From the NCBI GenBank assembly GCA_964613235.1, contig CAZTGM010000033.1:1-19340 (forward strand): DNA of 19,340 nucleotides, written 5' to 3'. Origin of the DNA: J005 sp964613235 (lineage in GTDB: Bacteria > Pseudomonadota > Zetaproteobacteria > Mariprofundales > Mariprofundaceae). Positions 6,107-14,696 of the stretch are shown here, one piece after another. Made by a program: the position numbers and the translations under genes. The notes under the pieces were generated by a model. That model had not been told where the DNA came from. It did not search any database and saw only the letters and a list, made by a program, of their open reading frames with translations. Numbering within the stretch: position 1 is the first letter of the stretch; each line of letters starts with the position of its first letter.

Positions 6107-6676
6107 ATGCAAGTATCCATCACAGGACGCCACGTCGACTTAACGGACCCCCTGAAGAACTATGTTCAGGAAAAACTGCAGCACCTCAAACATTCGTTTG
6201 ACCATGTGCTGGATGTCCATGTCGTACTGTCAGTGGAAAAATTCCGACAGCGTTGTGAAATCAGCATCCAGACCAACGGCCTGAATATCCATGCCAGCCA
6301 TGAAACCGAAGACATGTATGCCTCCATCGACGGCGTTGTCGACAAGCTGAACCGTCAGCTCAAACGCTATCGCCAGAAGTTGCGCAAACATCATGCCGAA
6401 CAGAGCCAGCGCAAAGGCCCCGAAGTTCGCGTGTCCCGGCGCACGCTGGCCTATTCGGATGCCGATGAAGAGCTGCATGAAGATCAACAACCGGATACCA
6501 TTGCGCACACGCAACTGTATGCCAAACCCATGAGCGTGGATGAAGCCATCATGCAGCTTGAGCTGTCTGGCCAGGATGAGCTGGTTTTCACCAACCAGGA
6601 AAATGAACAAATCAATGTGCTCTATCGCAAGCCCGATGGCTCGTTCAACTGCATTGAGCCGGAAGCGACATCATAA
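6107..6676 (+). CDS. hpf: Ribosome hibernation promoting factor, long form
   Basis: A 189-residue protein in two parts. The N-terminal domain (1-95) starts MQVSITGRHVDLTDPLKNYV, the S30AE/HPF fold that sits in the 30S decoding site. After a variable linker (about 96-132), residues 133-185 contain KPMSVDEAIMQLELSGQDEL and VLYRKPDGSFNCIEP, the C-terminal dimerisation domain of long HPF. Long HPF makes 100S ribosome dimers without RMF. Enteric bacteria use short HPF plus RMF, so this is a lineage marker. A good GGAGG lies ahead of the ATG; rpoN ends 3 bp upstream. Confidence 0.95.
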   Translation: MQVSITGRHVDLTDPLKNYVQEKLQHLKHSFDHVLDVHVVLSVEKFRQRCEISIQTNGLNIHASHETEDMYASIDGVVDKLNRQLKRYRQKLRKHHAEQSQRKGPEVRVSRRTLAYSDADEELHEDQQPDTIAHTQLYAKPMSVDEAIMQLELSGQDELVFTNQENEQINVLYRKPDGSFNCIEPEATS

Positions 6677-6697
6677 TTTATAACGACGAGAGACCCT

Positions 6698-7138
6698 ATG
6701 CCATTACTTACAGAAGATCATGTCATCCTGAATTCAGAGGCACTGAACAAAAAGGCTCTGATCACTGATCTGGCACAAACGATCACATCGATCGATACCG
6801 ACCTGATTATTGAGGTCGTTATGGCAAGGGAGCAACTGGGCAGCACCGGCATCGGCCATGGGGTGGCCATTCCCCATGGCCGTATCCCCGATCTGGTACA
6901 TCCGATTGTTGCCGTCGCCAGACATCCGGCCGGCATCGACTTTGAAGCCATCGACGGAGAGCCGGTGCACATTGTTGTCCTGCTGCTGGTACCCGATGAC
7001 GATAATCGCCAACACCTGGAATTGCTTGCCCATCTGGCGCGCCTGCTGCAAAAGCAGTCGTTTCGCGACAATGTCATGCAGGCACAAAGTGCCGCCACGC
7101 TGGTAGCCCTGTTTCCGGAAATGACCACTACCCCATGA
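6698..7138 (+). CDS. ptsN: PTS nitrogen-regulatory IIA component (IIA-Ntr)
   Basis: A 146-residue PTS_EIIA type-2 domain. The phosphorylatable histidine is H60 in GIGHGVAIPHGR (51-62). No membrane segment is present. PtsN accepts phosphate from HPr or NPr and in related bacteria regulates K+ transport, nitrogen and carbon responses by protein contact. Here the only visible donors are PtsI and HPr from the same operon. Its stop overlaps the hprK start (ATGA at 7135-7138). Confidence 0.95.
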   Translation: MPLLTEDHVILNSEALNKKALITDLAQTITSIDTDLIIEVVMAREQLGSTGIGHGVAIPHGRIPDLVHPIVAVARHPAGIDFEAIDGEPVHIVVLLLVPDDDNRQHLELLAHLARLLQKQSFRDNVMQAQSAATLVALFPEMTTTP

Positions 7139-8088
7139 GCTCAGCTGCAGGTGTCTCGATACGAAGCCTGCTGAAACAACAGGGCAAGGCCATGGATATG
7201 CATGTGCTGGCCGGAAAAAAGGGACTGGATCGCACCATTGAACACCCGCGCATCAACAAACCATCGCTGGCTTTTGCCGGCTTTATGGATTCCCTCGATG
7301 ACTCTCATTTGCAGGTTATCGGCCATACTGAACTGAATTATCTGGCTACCCGGCCTCCTGCTGAACAACGTCAGGTCGTACAGGCCCTGTTTGAGCGGCA
7401 TCTGGCCGGCGTGGTTATCGCACGCGGACTGACACCGCCGGATATCGTGATTGAGGCGGCGGAGAACACTGATACGCCACTGTTATCCACCTCGCTGGAA
7501 TCGCATCTGTTCATCTCACAGATGATGGTATTTCTGGCACGTAAACTGGCACCTGTTTCATATCAGCATGGCGTCTATCTGGATATCTTCGGCCTGGGTG
7601 TACTGCTCATTGGCCCAAGCGGCATTGGCAAAAGTGAAATTGGCCTGGAACTGATTTCGCGCGGGCACCGACTGGTCGCAGATGATATGGTCGAACTGGT
7701 CAGACAGGGCTCCGATATCATTGTCGGGCACAGCCCTGCCGCGCTGCGTTATCATATGGAAATTCGAGGCCTTGGCGTACTGAATATTCGCGATATGTTC
7801 GGCGCAGCGGCCATCACCGATACCAAACGCTTGCGCCTGGTTATCGATCTGGTGCCATGGGAACAGGCCAAACAGCGCGAACGTCTGCCCACCGAAGACG
7901 AGCATATCGATATTCAGGGCGTAGCCATGCCCAAGGTACACCTGCCCATTCGCCCCGGTCGTTCACTGGCCATTCTTGTCGAAGTCGCCACACGCAATCA
8001 ACTGATGAAATTACGCGGCATTGACAGCAACAAACATTTCATGGATGCGCTGGAAAAACGCATTCAGGATGGCAGCCAGCCATCGTGA
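7135..8088 (+). CDS. hprK: HPr(Ser) kinase/phosphorylase
   Basis: A 317-residue protein. The N-terminal domain (about 1-135) is followed by the kinase domain with H145 (QHGVYLDIFG), Walker A GPSGIGKS (160-167), ADDMVEL (182-188), and the HprK signature EIRGLGVLNIRDMFG (209-223). The C-terminal RPGRSLAILVEVATRNQLMK is also typical. It phosphorylates HPr on Ser46 with ATP and reverses it by phosphorolysis. Its target, ptsH with an intact Ser46, lies downstream in the operon. In Gram-negatives HprK usually serves regulation of the PTS rather than catabolite repression through CcpA. Start overlaps ptsN by ATGA. Confidence 0.96.
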   Translation: MSSAAGVSIRSLLKQQGKAMDMHVLAGKKGLDRTIEHPRINKPSLAFAGFMDSLDDSHLQVIGHTELNYLATRPPAEQRQVVQALFERHLAGVVIARGLTPPDIVIEAAENTDTPLLSTSLESHLFISQMMVFLARKLAPVSYQHGVYLDIFGLGVLLIGPSGIGKSEIGLELISRGHRLVADDMVELVRQGSDIIVGHSPAALRYHMEIRGLGVLNIRDMFGAAAITDTKRLRLVIDLVPWEQAKQRERLPTEDEHIDIQGVAMPKVHLPIRPGRSLAILVEVATRNQLMKLRGIDSNKHFMDALEKRIQDGSQPS

Positions 8089-8095
8089 GTCGGGC

Positions 8096-8977
8096 ATGCT
8101 GCTGATAAGCGGATTATCCGGCGCCGGCAAAAGTACCGTACTGCATGCCCTGGAAGACCAAGGCTTTTTCTGTACTGACAATCTGCCATTGGAAATGATC
8201 CATGACTGGGCCGAATATATGTTCCGGCGTCAGCAACCAGCGGCCCTGTGCATCGATGCTCGAAGCTGCCGCGATCCACATACCTTCCGCGATGCCTATG
8301 CCGCAATTCTGCAATCGGCCAATGACTGGTTCCTGCTGTTTATCGAGGCCTCCGATGAAGCATTGCAGCGTCGTTATTCTGCGGTCAAACGGCGTCATCC
8401 CTTTGCCCCCGATGCCAACCTTCTCGACAGCATCACACGTGAACGCAAGGCCATGGAACCGATCCGTGAAATGGCGGATCTGGTGCTCGACAGCTCCAAT
8501 CTGACCCCTTATGCGCTGGCTGCCAGGGCGGAAAACTTCTGGCAAAGAAAACATACATCGGGTAAAGGCATCTTCGTCACCATTACTTCGTTCAGCTATC
8601 GCCACGGCATCCCGACCGATGCAGATATGGTCGTCGATGTCCGCTTTCTTCCCAACCCCCATTATGATCCGGCACTGGCTCCGCTGACCGGCAAGGATCA
8701 GGCTGTCATCGATTATTTTCAGAGTCAGGCGGATATGCACAAGGCCGAAAGGCTGCTGAATAAATGGCTGGCCTTTGCCTGGCCACGCATGCAGCAGGAA
8801 CGCAAACAGTATTTCACTCTGGCCTTTGGCTGCAGCGGAGGCCGACACCGTTCGGTCTATCTAGCGGAGCGCGCTGCCGACTGGCTGCGGCAGCATGGCG
8901 CTGAACCCTCGCTGCATCACCGTGAACTGGACCGCATCTTCAGTGCCTCTCCGCTGTCGGAACAGGATAAAACATGA
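8096..8977 (+). CDS. rapZ: RNase adapter protein RapZ (YvcJ/YhbJ family)
   Basis: A 293-residue protein. Walker A GLSGAGKS is at 6-13, followed by ALEDQGFFCTDNLPL (18-32), a family hallmark. The C-terminal domain has FGCSGGRHRSVYLAE from residue 244, the conserved metabolite/RNA-binding region. In E. coli RapZ senses glucosamine-6-phosphate and hands GlmZ sRNA to RNase E; whether such an RNA exists here is unknown. The start at 8096 gives the usual MLLISGLSG beginning, 7 bp after hprK; an upstream in-frame ATG at 8069 would lie inside hprK and add 9 residues. The stop overlaps the next gene (ATGA at 8974-8977). Confidence 0.94.
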   Translation: MLLISGLSGAGKSTVLHALEDQGFFCTDNLPLEMIHDWAEYMFRRQQPAALCIDARSCRDPHTFRDAYAAILQSANDWFLLFIEASDEALQRRYSAVKRRHPFAPDANLLDSITRERKAMEPIREMADLVLDSSNLTPYALAARAENFWQRKHTSGKGIFVTITSFSYRHGIPTDADMVVDVRFLPNPHYDPALAPLTGKDQAVIDYFQSQADMHKAERLLNKWLAFAWPRMQQERKQYFTLAFGCSGGRHRSVYLAERAADWLRQHGAEPSLHHRELDRIFSASPLSEQDKT

Positions 8978-9372
8978 TCGGAATCGTACTTGTCGGACAC
9001 AGGCACATTGCCAGCGAAATGTTGCATGCCGCAGAGCATGTGCTCGGCCCCCAGGTGTTGATCACAGCTATCGATACCGGCCCCGAACAAAACCCCAGAG
9101 CTCTGGCCGAAGCGCTGGAACAGGCATTCCATAGCTGCAATGTCGGCGACGGCATCCTGCTGCTGACCGATATGTTTGGCGGTACCCCCTGCAATATTGC
9201 GCTTAGCAAGGCATCCGAACACGCCCATGTGGAAGTAGTTTCCGGTTTTAATCTGCCACTGCTGATCAAGGCACTTAGCCTGCGTAACCAGGTCGAGGAC
9301 CTGAATCAGCTGGCCCACCAGATTGTTACTGCCGGACGTCAGTACATTTGTCTGACTTCCGCTCTGTCATAG
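8974..9372 (+). CDS. PTS mannose-type IIA domain protein
   Basis: A 132-residue EIIA-Man fold protein. It begins MIGIVLVGHRHIASEML; H9 aligns with the phosphorylated His10 of ManX. LLLTDMFGGTPCNIAL (about 63-78) is the second family motif. It is a lone IIA domain without the IIB part fused in ManX and without any IIC/IID genes nearby. Such orphan IIA-Man proteins occur with HPr and EI in proteobacteria that lack PTS transport, and a signalling role is inferred. The start overlaps rapZ by 4 bp, and ptsH starts 20 bp downstream. Confidence 0.92.
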   Translation: MIGIVLVGHRHIASEMLHAAEHVLGPQVLITAIDTGPEQNPRALAEALEQAFHSCNVGDGILLLTDMFGGTPCNIALSKASEHAHVEVVSGFNLPLLIKALSLRNQVEDLNQLAHQIVTAGRQYICLTSALS

Positions 9373-9392
9373 ACTGCCGGAGCAAACGGATC

Positions 9393-9662
9393 ATGTCTGA
9401 GCAAGAAGTACGGATCGTCAACAAACTGGGGCTGCATGCCCGTGCTTCGGCCAAACTGGCGGCAACAGCCAGCCAGTTTGTCGCCGATGTGGCGCTGATC
9501 AAGGATGATATTACCGTAAATGCCAAGTCCATCATGGGCATCATGATGCTGGCCGCAACCAAAGGCAGCATACTGCGGATTCGCACCAAAGGCGACGATG
9601 CTGAACAGGCACTACGAGCCATTGTGCAACTGATTGAAAGTCGTTTCGGGGAAAATGAATGA
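9393..9662 (+). CDS. ptsH: Phosphocarrier protein HPr
   Basis: An 89-residue protein. H15 lies in NKLGLHARASA, the site phosphorylated by EI. S46 in AKSIMGIMML is the HprK target, at the exact canonical number. The presence of both fits the hprK gene upstream. The start at 9393 was chosen by this alignment; GGAG lies about 10 bases upstream. Its stop overlaps the ptsI start (ATG at 9659). Confidence 0.97.
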   Translation: MSEQEVRIVNKLGLHARASAKLAATASQFVADVALIKDDITVNAKSIMGIMMLAATKGSILRIRTKGDDAEQALRAIVQLIESRFGENE

Positions 9663-11323
9663 ACATGTCTGTACTGAAATCTGCAGGCAAAAGCACTGGC
9701 ATCGCCATTGGCCGCATCCAGAAACTGACGCGCGGGCGTATTCCGATACCTGAAAAAAACATCCAGCCACATCAGGTTGAGGATGAAATTCAACGCCTCA
9801 AACAGAGCATCAAATATTCCCTCGATGAACTGAATATTGAATGCGAACAGCTCGAACAACTGGAGATTCTGGACCCCCTGCTCATTCTGGAAGTTCATCG
9901 TATGCTGCTGACCGATCCGGAACTGACGGAAAAAACCATTGATTCCATTGCACAGAACCTAGTCAATGCCGAGTGGGCCCTGCGGCAACAAATCGACCGT
10001 ATCAAAATGGTATTTGCCGCCATTGAAGATCCGTATCTGCGCGAACGCAGCGACGATATCGAACAGGTTGGCGCACGTATTATCCGCCACCTGCAGGGGC
10101 ATGTGCCCAAACATGAATTGATTTCCGGCACCTCGGACACCATCCTCATTGCCGATGATTTCAATCCTGTCGATGTGGTCAAATTCTGGCGTCAGGGGGC
10201 CGCCGGTCTGATCGCCGAGCAGGGTGGCATGAATGCCCACAATATCATTGTTGCTCGTGGCATTGGTCTGCCGATGCTGGTCGGCGTCAACGATATCCTG
10301 AGTCAGGCTCGTGACGGTGACATGATGATTCTGGATGCCGAACTGGGTACATGGACCATCAATCCGCAGGCGCAGGATATACGCAAATATGAACTATTCC
10401 GCAATGCCCTGCACATCATCGAGCAGGATCTGCAGGCCTATGCCACACGCCCTTCCACCAGCGAAGATGGCCATGCCATGGCGCTGATGGCCAATCTGGA
10501 ATTCCTTGACGAAGTAGCCATGCTGCAACAGGTCGGCGCTGAAGGCATCGGCCTGTTTCGCAGCGAATTCATGTTCATGAACGCCCAGCAACTGCCGGAT
10601 GCCGCCGCCCAGGCACAGTGTTACAAACGCCTGATTCAGGCCACCAATGGCGGTCCTGTTACCATACGCCTGCTGGATATCGGCGGTGACAAGCCGGTGT
10701 TATTCCGCGAAATTGCCGGCCATGAATATGCCGGTGCCAATCCTGCACTTGGCCTGCGTGGTATACGCCTGTTGCGGCAATGGCCGGAAATCCTGCAACA
10801 TCAGCTGACCGGCATCCTGCTGGCCAGCCAAAGCGGCCCGGTCCAGTTGCTGGTACCCATGGTCGCCTCCACCGAGGAAATTGAACTGGTGCGTAATATG
10901 TGCGAACAGATTTGTCGTCAGCAGGGGCTTAATTTCAATATCCGTATCGGCACGATGATTGAGGTGCCTGCCGCCGTCATGATTGCCGATGAGCTGGCAA
11001 AGGTCAGCGACTTCTTTTCGGTCGGAACCAATGATCTGATTCAGTATACACTGGCAACCGACCGTAGCGACGAAGAAGCCGATCATATCTATGGGGCCAA
11101 GCATCCGGCCATCCTGAAAATGCTGGAACTCACCGTACGTGCCGCAAAACAGCAGGGTATTCCGGTTACGGTATGCGGCGAACTGGCATCCGATGACAAC
11201 TGGACGGAAACCTTTCTCAATCTCGACATCGATGCGCTGTCCATGAGCACGCACAATATTCTGCCCATTCGCAAGCACCTGGCCAAATTACGCTATCAAC
11301 CCAGGCGTCTGTCGGACTCATGA
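9659..11323 (+). CDS. ptsI: PTS enzyme I (phosphoenolpyruvate-protein phosphotransferase)
   Basis: A 554-residue protein of normal EI length, without the N-terminal GAF domain of EI-Ntr (PtsP). The HPr-binding helical region is followed by the phosphohistidine H194 in EQGGMNAHNIIVAR (187-200). The PEP-binding barrel shows LLDIGGDKP, SVGTNDLIQYTLATDR and VTVCGELASDD, which holds the catalytic cysteine. It moves phosphate from PEP to HPr. The loop reads GGMNAH rather than the more usual GGxxSH, a small variation. The start overlaps ptsH; the first two codons allow a second ATG at 9665. It closes the operon; no strong terminator was seen in the 87 bp before bioB. Confidence 0.96.
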   Translation: MNMSVLKSAGKSTGIAIGRIQKLTRGRIPIPEKNIQPHQVEDEIQRLKQSIKYSLDELNIECEQLEQLEILDPLLILEVHRMLLTDPELTEKTIDSIAQNLVNAEWALRQQIDRIKMVFAAIEDPYLRERSDDIEQVGARIIRHLQGHVPKHELISGTSDTILIADDFNPVDVVKFWRQGAAGLIAEQGGMNAHNIIVARGIGLPMLVGVNDILSQARDGDMMILDAELGTWTINPQAQDIRKYELFRNALHIIEQDLQAYATRPSTSEDGHAMALMANLEFLDEVAMLQQVGAEGIGLFRSEFMFMNAQQLPDAAAQAQCYKRLIQATNGGPVTIRLLDIGGDKPVLFREIAGHEYAGANPALGLRGIRLLRQWPEILQHQLTGILLASQSGPVQLLVPMVASTEEIELVRNMCEQICRQQGLNFNIRIGTMIEVPAAVMIADELAKVSDFFSVGTNDLIQYTLATDRSDEEADHIYGAKHPAILKMLELTVRAAKQQGIPVTVCGELASDDNWTETFLNLDIDALSMSTHNILPIRKHLAKLRYQPRRLSDS

Positions 11324-11410
11324 AAACCCGAGCCAGACTCTGATTTCCTTTGCCCATTGCCGGCACTCTGTTTACCCTTGCTGCCCTGAAGGTTGACCGG
11401 AGGTTGCAGC

Positions 11411-12385
11411 ATGAGATACGACTGGAGTGTGGATGAAATTGCCGAATTGTTCGAACTGCCCTTTAACGATCTGATCTATCGGGCCCAGCAACACCATCGC
11501 GCTCATTTCGATGCCAATGAGGTGCAGCTGTCCACGCTGCTGTCGATCAAAACCGGCGGCTGCCCTGAAGATTGTAAATACTGCCCCCAGTCTTCACGCT
11601 ATCAGACTGAACTTGAGTCCGAACTGCTGATGAAAAAGGATGAAGTTATTGCCGCAGCAAGGTGCGCCAAGGAAAACGGCGCCTCCCGTTTCTGCATTGG
11701 CGCAGCCTGGCGGGAACCCAAGGGACGCGCCTTTGACATGGTGCTGGATATGATCCGCGCCATCAAGGACATGGACATGGAAGCCTGTGCCACGCTGGGC
11801 ATGCTCGATGCTGAACAAGCCGCGCGCCTGCAGGAAGCCGGGCTGGATTACTACAATCATAATCTGGACAGCGACCCGGAATTCTATCGCGAAATCATCA
11901 GCACCCGCAGCTACGATGAACGACTGGACACGCTGCGCCATGTACGCGCTGCAGGCATGAGTATCTGCTGCGGCGGCATTGTCGGCATGGGCGAAAGTCG
12001 CCGCCATCGCGCCGGCCTGATTGCCCAGCTGGCACGCATGCAGCCACATCCGGAATCGGTACCGATCAATATGCTGGTCAAGGTGCCGGGTACGCCTCTG
12101 CAGGACGTCGAAGCACTGGATCCTTTTGAGTTCGTCCGCACCATTGCCATTGCCCGCATCACCATGCCGGCCTCGCATGTGCGGTTGTCCGCCGGACGCG
12201 AAGAAATGTCCGAAGAAATGCAGGCCTTGTGCTTTCTCGCAGGCGCCAATTCCATCTTCTATGGCGAGAAACTGCTGACCACAGGCAATCAGGCTGCCGA
12301 TCAGGATCGGGCGCTGTTCAACAAACTGGGCATTCGCCCGCAACAGCAACAGGTACCGTCATCGCGCCGCATGGCCAACGCCTGA
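11411..12385 (+). CDS. bioB: Biotin synthase
   Basis: A 324-residue radical SAM enzyme converting dethiobiotin to biotin. The [4Fe-4S] motif is C51-x3-C55-x2-C58 in GGCPEDCKYCPQS. The [2Fe-2S] ligands are at C95 (RFCIGAAW), C126 (CATLGML), C186 (ICCGGIVGMGE) and R258 (VRLSAGR). The second cysteine, C187, replaces the usual serine beside C186. GGAGG 7 bases before 11411 sets the start over the ORF-opening ATG at 11393. No other biotin gene is nearby. Its last 49 bases fall in the 55-bp segment duplicated across the N gap, but the reading frame is complete. Confidence 0.96.
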   Translation: MRYDWSVDEIAELFELPFNDLIYRAQQHHRAHFDANEVQLSTLLSIKTGGCPEDCKYCPQSSRYQTELESELLMKKDEVIAAARCAKENGASRFCIGAAWREPKGRAFDMVLDMIRAIKDMDMEACATLGMLDAEQAARLQEAGLDYYNHNLDSDPEFYREIISTRSYDERLDTLRHVRAAGMSICCGGIVGMGESRRHRAGLIAQLARMQPHPESVPINMLVKVPGTPLQDVEALDPFEFVRTIAIARITMPASHVRLSAGREEMSEEMQALCFLAGANSIFYGEKLLTTGNQAADQDRALFNKLGIRPQQQQVPSSRRMANA

Positions 12386-12391
12386 CATCCG
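12337..12391 (+). repeat. Left copy of 55-bp duplication flanking the N gap
   Basis: This covers the 3' end of bioB, including its stop, plus 6 bases. It is identical to 12492-12546. The two copies directly abut the Ns, so this is an assembly overlap rather than a biological repeat. Confidence 0.9.
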
Positions 12392-12491
12392 NNNNNNNNN
12401 NNNNNNNNNNNNNNNNNNNNNNNNNNNNNNNNNNNNNNNNNNNNNNNNNNNNNNNNNNNNNNNNNNNNNNNNNNNNNNNNNNNNNNNNNNN
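12392..12491. other. Scaffold gap of 100 N, probably false
   Basis: Exactly 100 Ns, the conventional size for a gap of unknown length. Both flanks end in the same 55 bases, so the contigs overlap and the true molecule probably has no missing sequence here. Joining them removes 155 positions and leaves about 66 bp between the convergent bioB and yyaL stops. Confidence 0.92.
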
Positions 12492-12546
12492 CCCGCAACA
12501 GCAACAGGTACCGTCATCGCGCCGCATGGCCAACGCCTGACATCCG
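12492..12546 (+). repeat. Right copy of 55-bp duplication flanking the N gap
   Basis: Identical to 12337-12391. It would encode the last residues of bioB again, ending PSSRRMANA and a stop, but without a start. It is not a second gene. Confidence 0.9.
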
Positions 12547-12606
12547 GTACCTGTCTGTGCCCGCACGCTGCTGACATATTTGAGGTGCCAATGCCAACAA
12601 ACGGCC

Positions 12607-14640
12607 CTAGGGCGATGTAAGAAGACGCCGTACCTGTTGCACATCGCTGGTCGGCTCATTGCACTGAAAGTTTTCACAGATATAGGCCGTGGCCTTACCG
12701 TGCAAAGGCCGGTATGGCCGGGTAAACGGAATGTGCTCTGCATCGCGCCGTAATATAACCGTATTGGGGCGGAACTGCTGCCGTATAACCCTTAGCATGG
12801 CCGGACCATCGCCCTTATCCAGAGGGCCTGCCAGCACAATTTCCCGCGACGGCGTTTCGGCCAGCAGCAAGGCCGACAGCATGTGCAGCATGCCTTCCGG
12901 TACTTGCTGCGCTTCACTGGCAAAACGCGCCATGATATCGGCTGCCCGTTGCTCGGCTTCACTGTCCGCCGTCAGACGCGCCAGACGCAACAAATTATGC
13001 ATGGCTACGGCATTGCCCGATGGTAGCGCCCCATCAAAGCGCTCCATAGGCCGGACAATCAATTCGTCGCTTTCCGGTGTCAGATAAAAACCACCGCCCG
13101 GCGCCGCAAAATCATGCAGCATGTGTTCGTTCAGCTGTTGCGCCTGCGCAAGCCAGTGCGCATCCAGTGTGCTTTCATACAGCTCCACCAGCCCCCAAAC
13201 CATGAAGGCATAATCATCCAGCTTGCCATCCACGGCGGCCTCGCCGCGATACCAGCGGTGCAGCAAGCGGCCATCATGCCACAACTCCCGCCATACAAAT
13301 TTCGCCGCCCCCGCCGCCGCATCGATCAACCCGGGCTGCACAAAAATGCGCCCAGCCTCCGCCAGGGCCGCAATCACCAGGCCATTCCAGTCAGCCAGGA
13401 TTTTTTCGTCGCGAAACGGCCGCGGCCGCTGATCGCGTGCTTCCAGCCAGCGCGCGCGAATAGCAGGCCAGTCCAGCGTAGCCAATCGCTCCGGCTGCTG
13501 CAGATACAAAACATTGGCCCCCGTGTAACTGCGCGTGGCTTCATCGCGATAATTACCCTGCCGGCGGATATCGAACGCGGCCAGCAAGGCTTCCACCTCC
13601 TGCTTGCTGAACAGCATGCGCACTTCCTCCGTACGCCATACATAGAACGTGCCTTCCTCGCCTTCCGAATCGGCATCCTCAGCTGTGAAAAAAGCGCCCT
13701 GTGCATGGCGCATATCACGTAGCAGATAAGCGGCAATATCCAGCCCCGTCTGTCGTAACTCCGGCTGCTGCGTCATCTGCCAGGCTTCGGCATAGGCCAT
13801 GAGCAACAGTGCCTGGTCATAGAGCATCTTCTCGAAATGCGACAATCGCCATTCCTGGTCAGTTGCATAACGATGGAAACCACCGGCCAGATGATCATGG
13901 ATACCACCCAGGCGCATGTATTGCAGTGTTTGCACGGCCATGTCCAGCGCTTCCGGCTGCTGCCGCAATGCAGCATAGCGCAACAGGAACATCAGCTTGT
14001 GCGGCGAAGGAAATTTCGGCGCTTCACCAAAACCGCCCCATTCCTTATCAAAGCGCTGTTGCAAAGCGGTAAAACCGGCATCCACCAGCGTGATATCGAC
14101 CTTGCCCCTGGCCAATATCTCATCTGCAGTGATCATGGCTGCCGTCACTGCAGCCGCAGATTGTTCAATTCGCTGTCGATCGTTATGCCAGAGCTCGCCA
14201 ATACGATGTGCCAGCGTCACCAATCCCATGCGCCCAAAACGATCCTCTTTGGGCAGATAAGTGAAGGCATAGAACGGCTTCTTCTCAGGCGTCAGCAGCA
14301 CATTCAGCGGCCAGCCCCCGCCACCGTTCAACCGCTGTGCAGCCTGCATATAAAGCGCATCGATATCAGGACGCTCTTCACGATCCACTTTGATGCAGAC
14401 AAAATATTGATTCAGCACTGCCGCCACAGCGGCATCGGCAAATGATTCTTCCTCCATGACATGGCACCAGTGACATGTCGAATACCCGATAGACAACAAT
14501 ACCGGTTTGTTTTGCAGGCGTGCCAGCGCAAAGGCCTCCTCACCCCAGGAATGCCAGTTGACGGGATTATGTGCATGCTGCTGCAGATACGGACTGGCTT
14601 CATGCACCAGAGCATTGCTACAGCTCGCTTCATGTGTCAT
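12607..14640 (-). CDS. YyaL/DUF255 (SSP411-type) thioredoxin-domain protein
   Basis: A 677-residue protein. The N-terminal thioredoxin-like domain carries SPYLQQHAHNPVNWHSWGEEA (26-46 region) and SIGYSTCHWCHVMEEESF (50-67), with the CHWC pair at 56-59, and GGWPLNVLLTP (108-118). The rest is an (alpha/alpha) barrel like a six-hairpin glycosidase (AKFPSPHK, GGIHDHLAGGFHRYATD, HFEKMLYDQA). This is the family of YyaL and human SPATA20; its biochemical role is poorly defined. The start at 14640 follows GGAGG with a 7-base gap. In-frame sequence upstream (14641-14700) has no ATG but looks like a signal peptide (see findings). It lies 56 bp after the unrecognised gene on the same strand. Confidence 0.9.
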   Translation of the reverse strand: MTHEASCSNALVHEASPYLQQHAHNPVNWHSWGEEAFALARLQNKPVLLSIGYSTCHWCHVMEEESFADAAVAAVLNQYFVCIKVDREERPDIDALYMQAAQRLNGGGGWPLNVLLTPEKKPFYAFTYLPKEDRFGRMGLVTLAHRIGELWHNDRQRIEQSAAAVTAAMITADEILARGKVDITLVDAGFTALQQRFDKEWGGFGEAPKFPSPHKLMFLLRYAALRQQPEALDMAVQTLQYMRLGGIHDHLAGGFHRYATDQEWRLSHFEKMLYDQALLLMAYAEAWQMTQQPELRQTGLDIAAYLLRDMRHAQGAFFTAEDADSEGEEGTFYVWRTEEVRMLFSKQEVEALLAAFDIRRQGNYRDEATRSYTGANVLYLQQPERLATLDWPAIRARWLEARDQRPRPFRDEKILADWNGLVIAALAEAGRIFVQPGLIDAAAGAAKFVWRELWHDGRLLHRWYRGEAAVDGKLDDYAFMVWGLVELYESTLDAHWLAQAQQLNEHMLHDFAAPGGGFYLTPESDELIVRPMERFDGALPSGNAVAMHNLLRLARLTADSEAEQRAADIMARFASEAQQVPEGMLHMLSALLLAETPSREIVLAGPLDKGDGPAMLRVIRQQFRPNTVILRRDAEHIPFTRPYRPLHGKATAYICENFQCNEPTSDVQQVRRLLTSP

Positions 14641-14696
14641 CGATACCTCCGCTGCCGACAATGGCAGGGGCAACAGCAGCAACCACCACCAGGATT

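Noticed and set aside
8114..8848. 244-codon minus-strand frame
   Set aside because: Antisense shadow of rapZ, which has clear Walker and C-terminal motifs.
12492..12540. Second partial bioB C-terminus
   Set aside because: Identical to the real bioB end and directly abutting the gap; explained by assembly overlap, not gene duplication.
12229..12743. Frames spanning the run of Ns on both strands
   Set aside because: They exist only because Ns are translated as X; the flanking 55 bases are a duplicated contig end.
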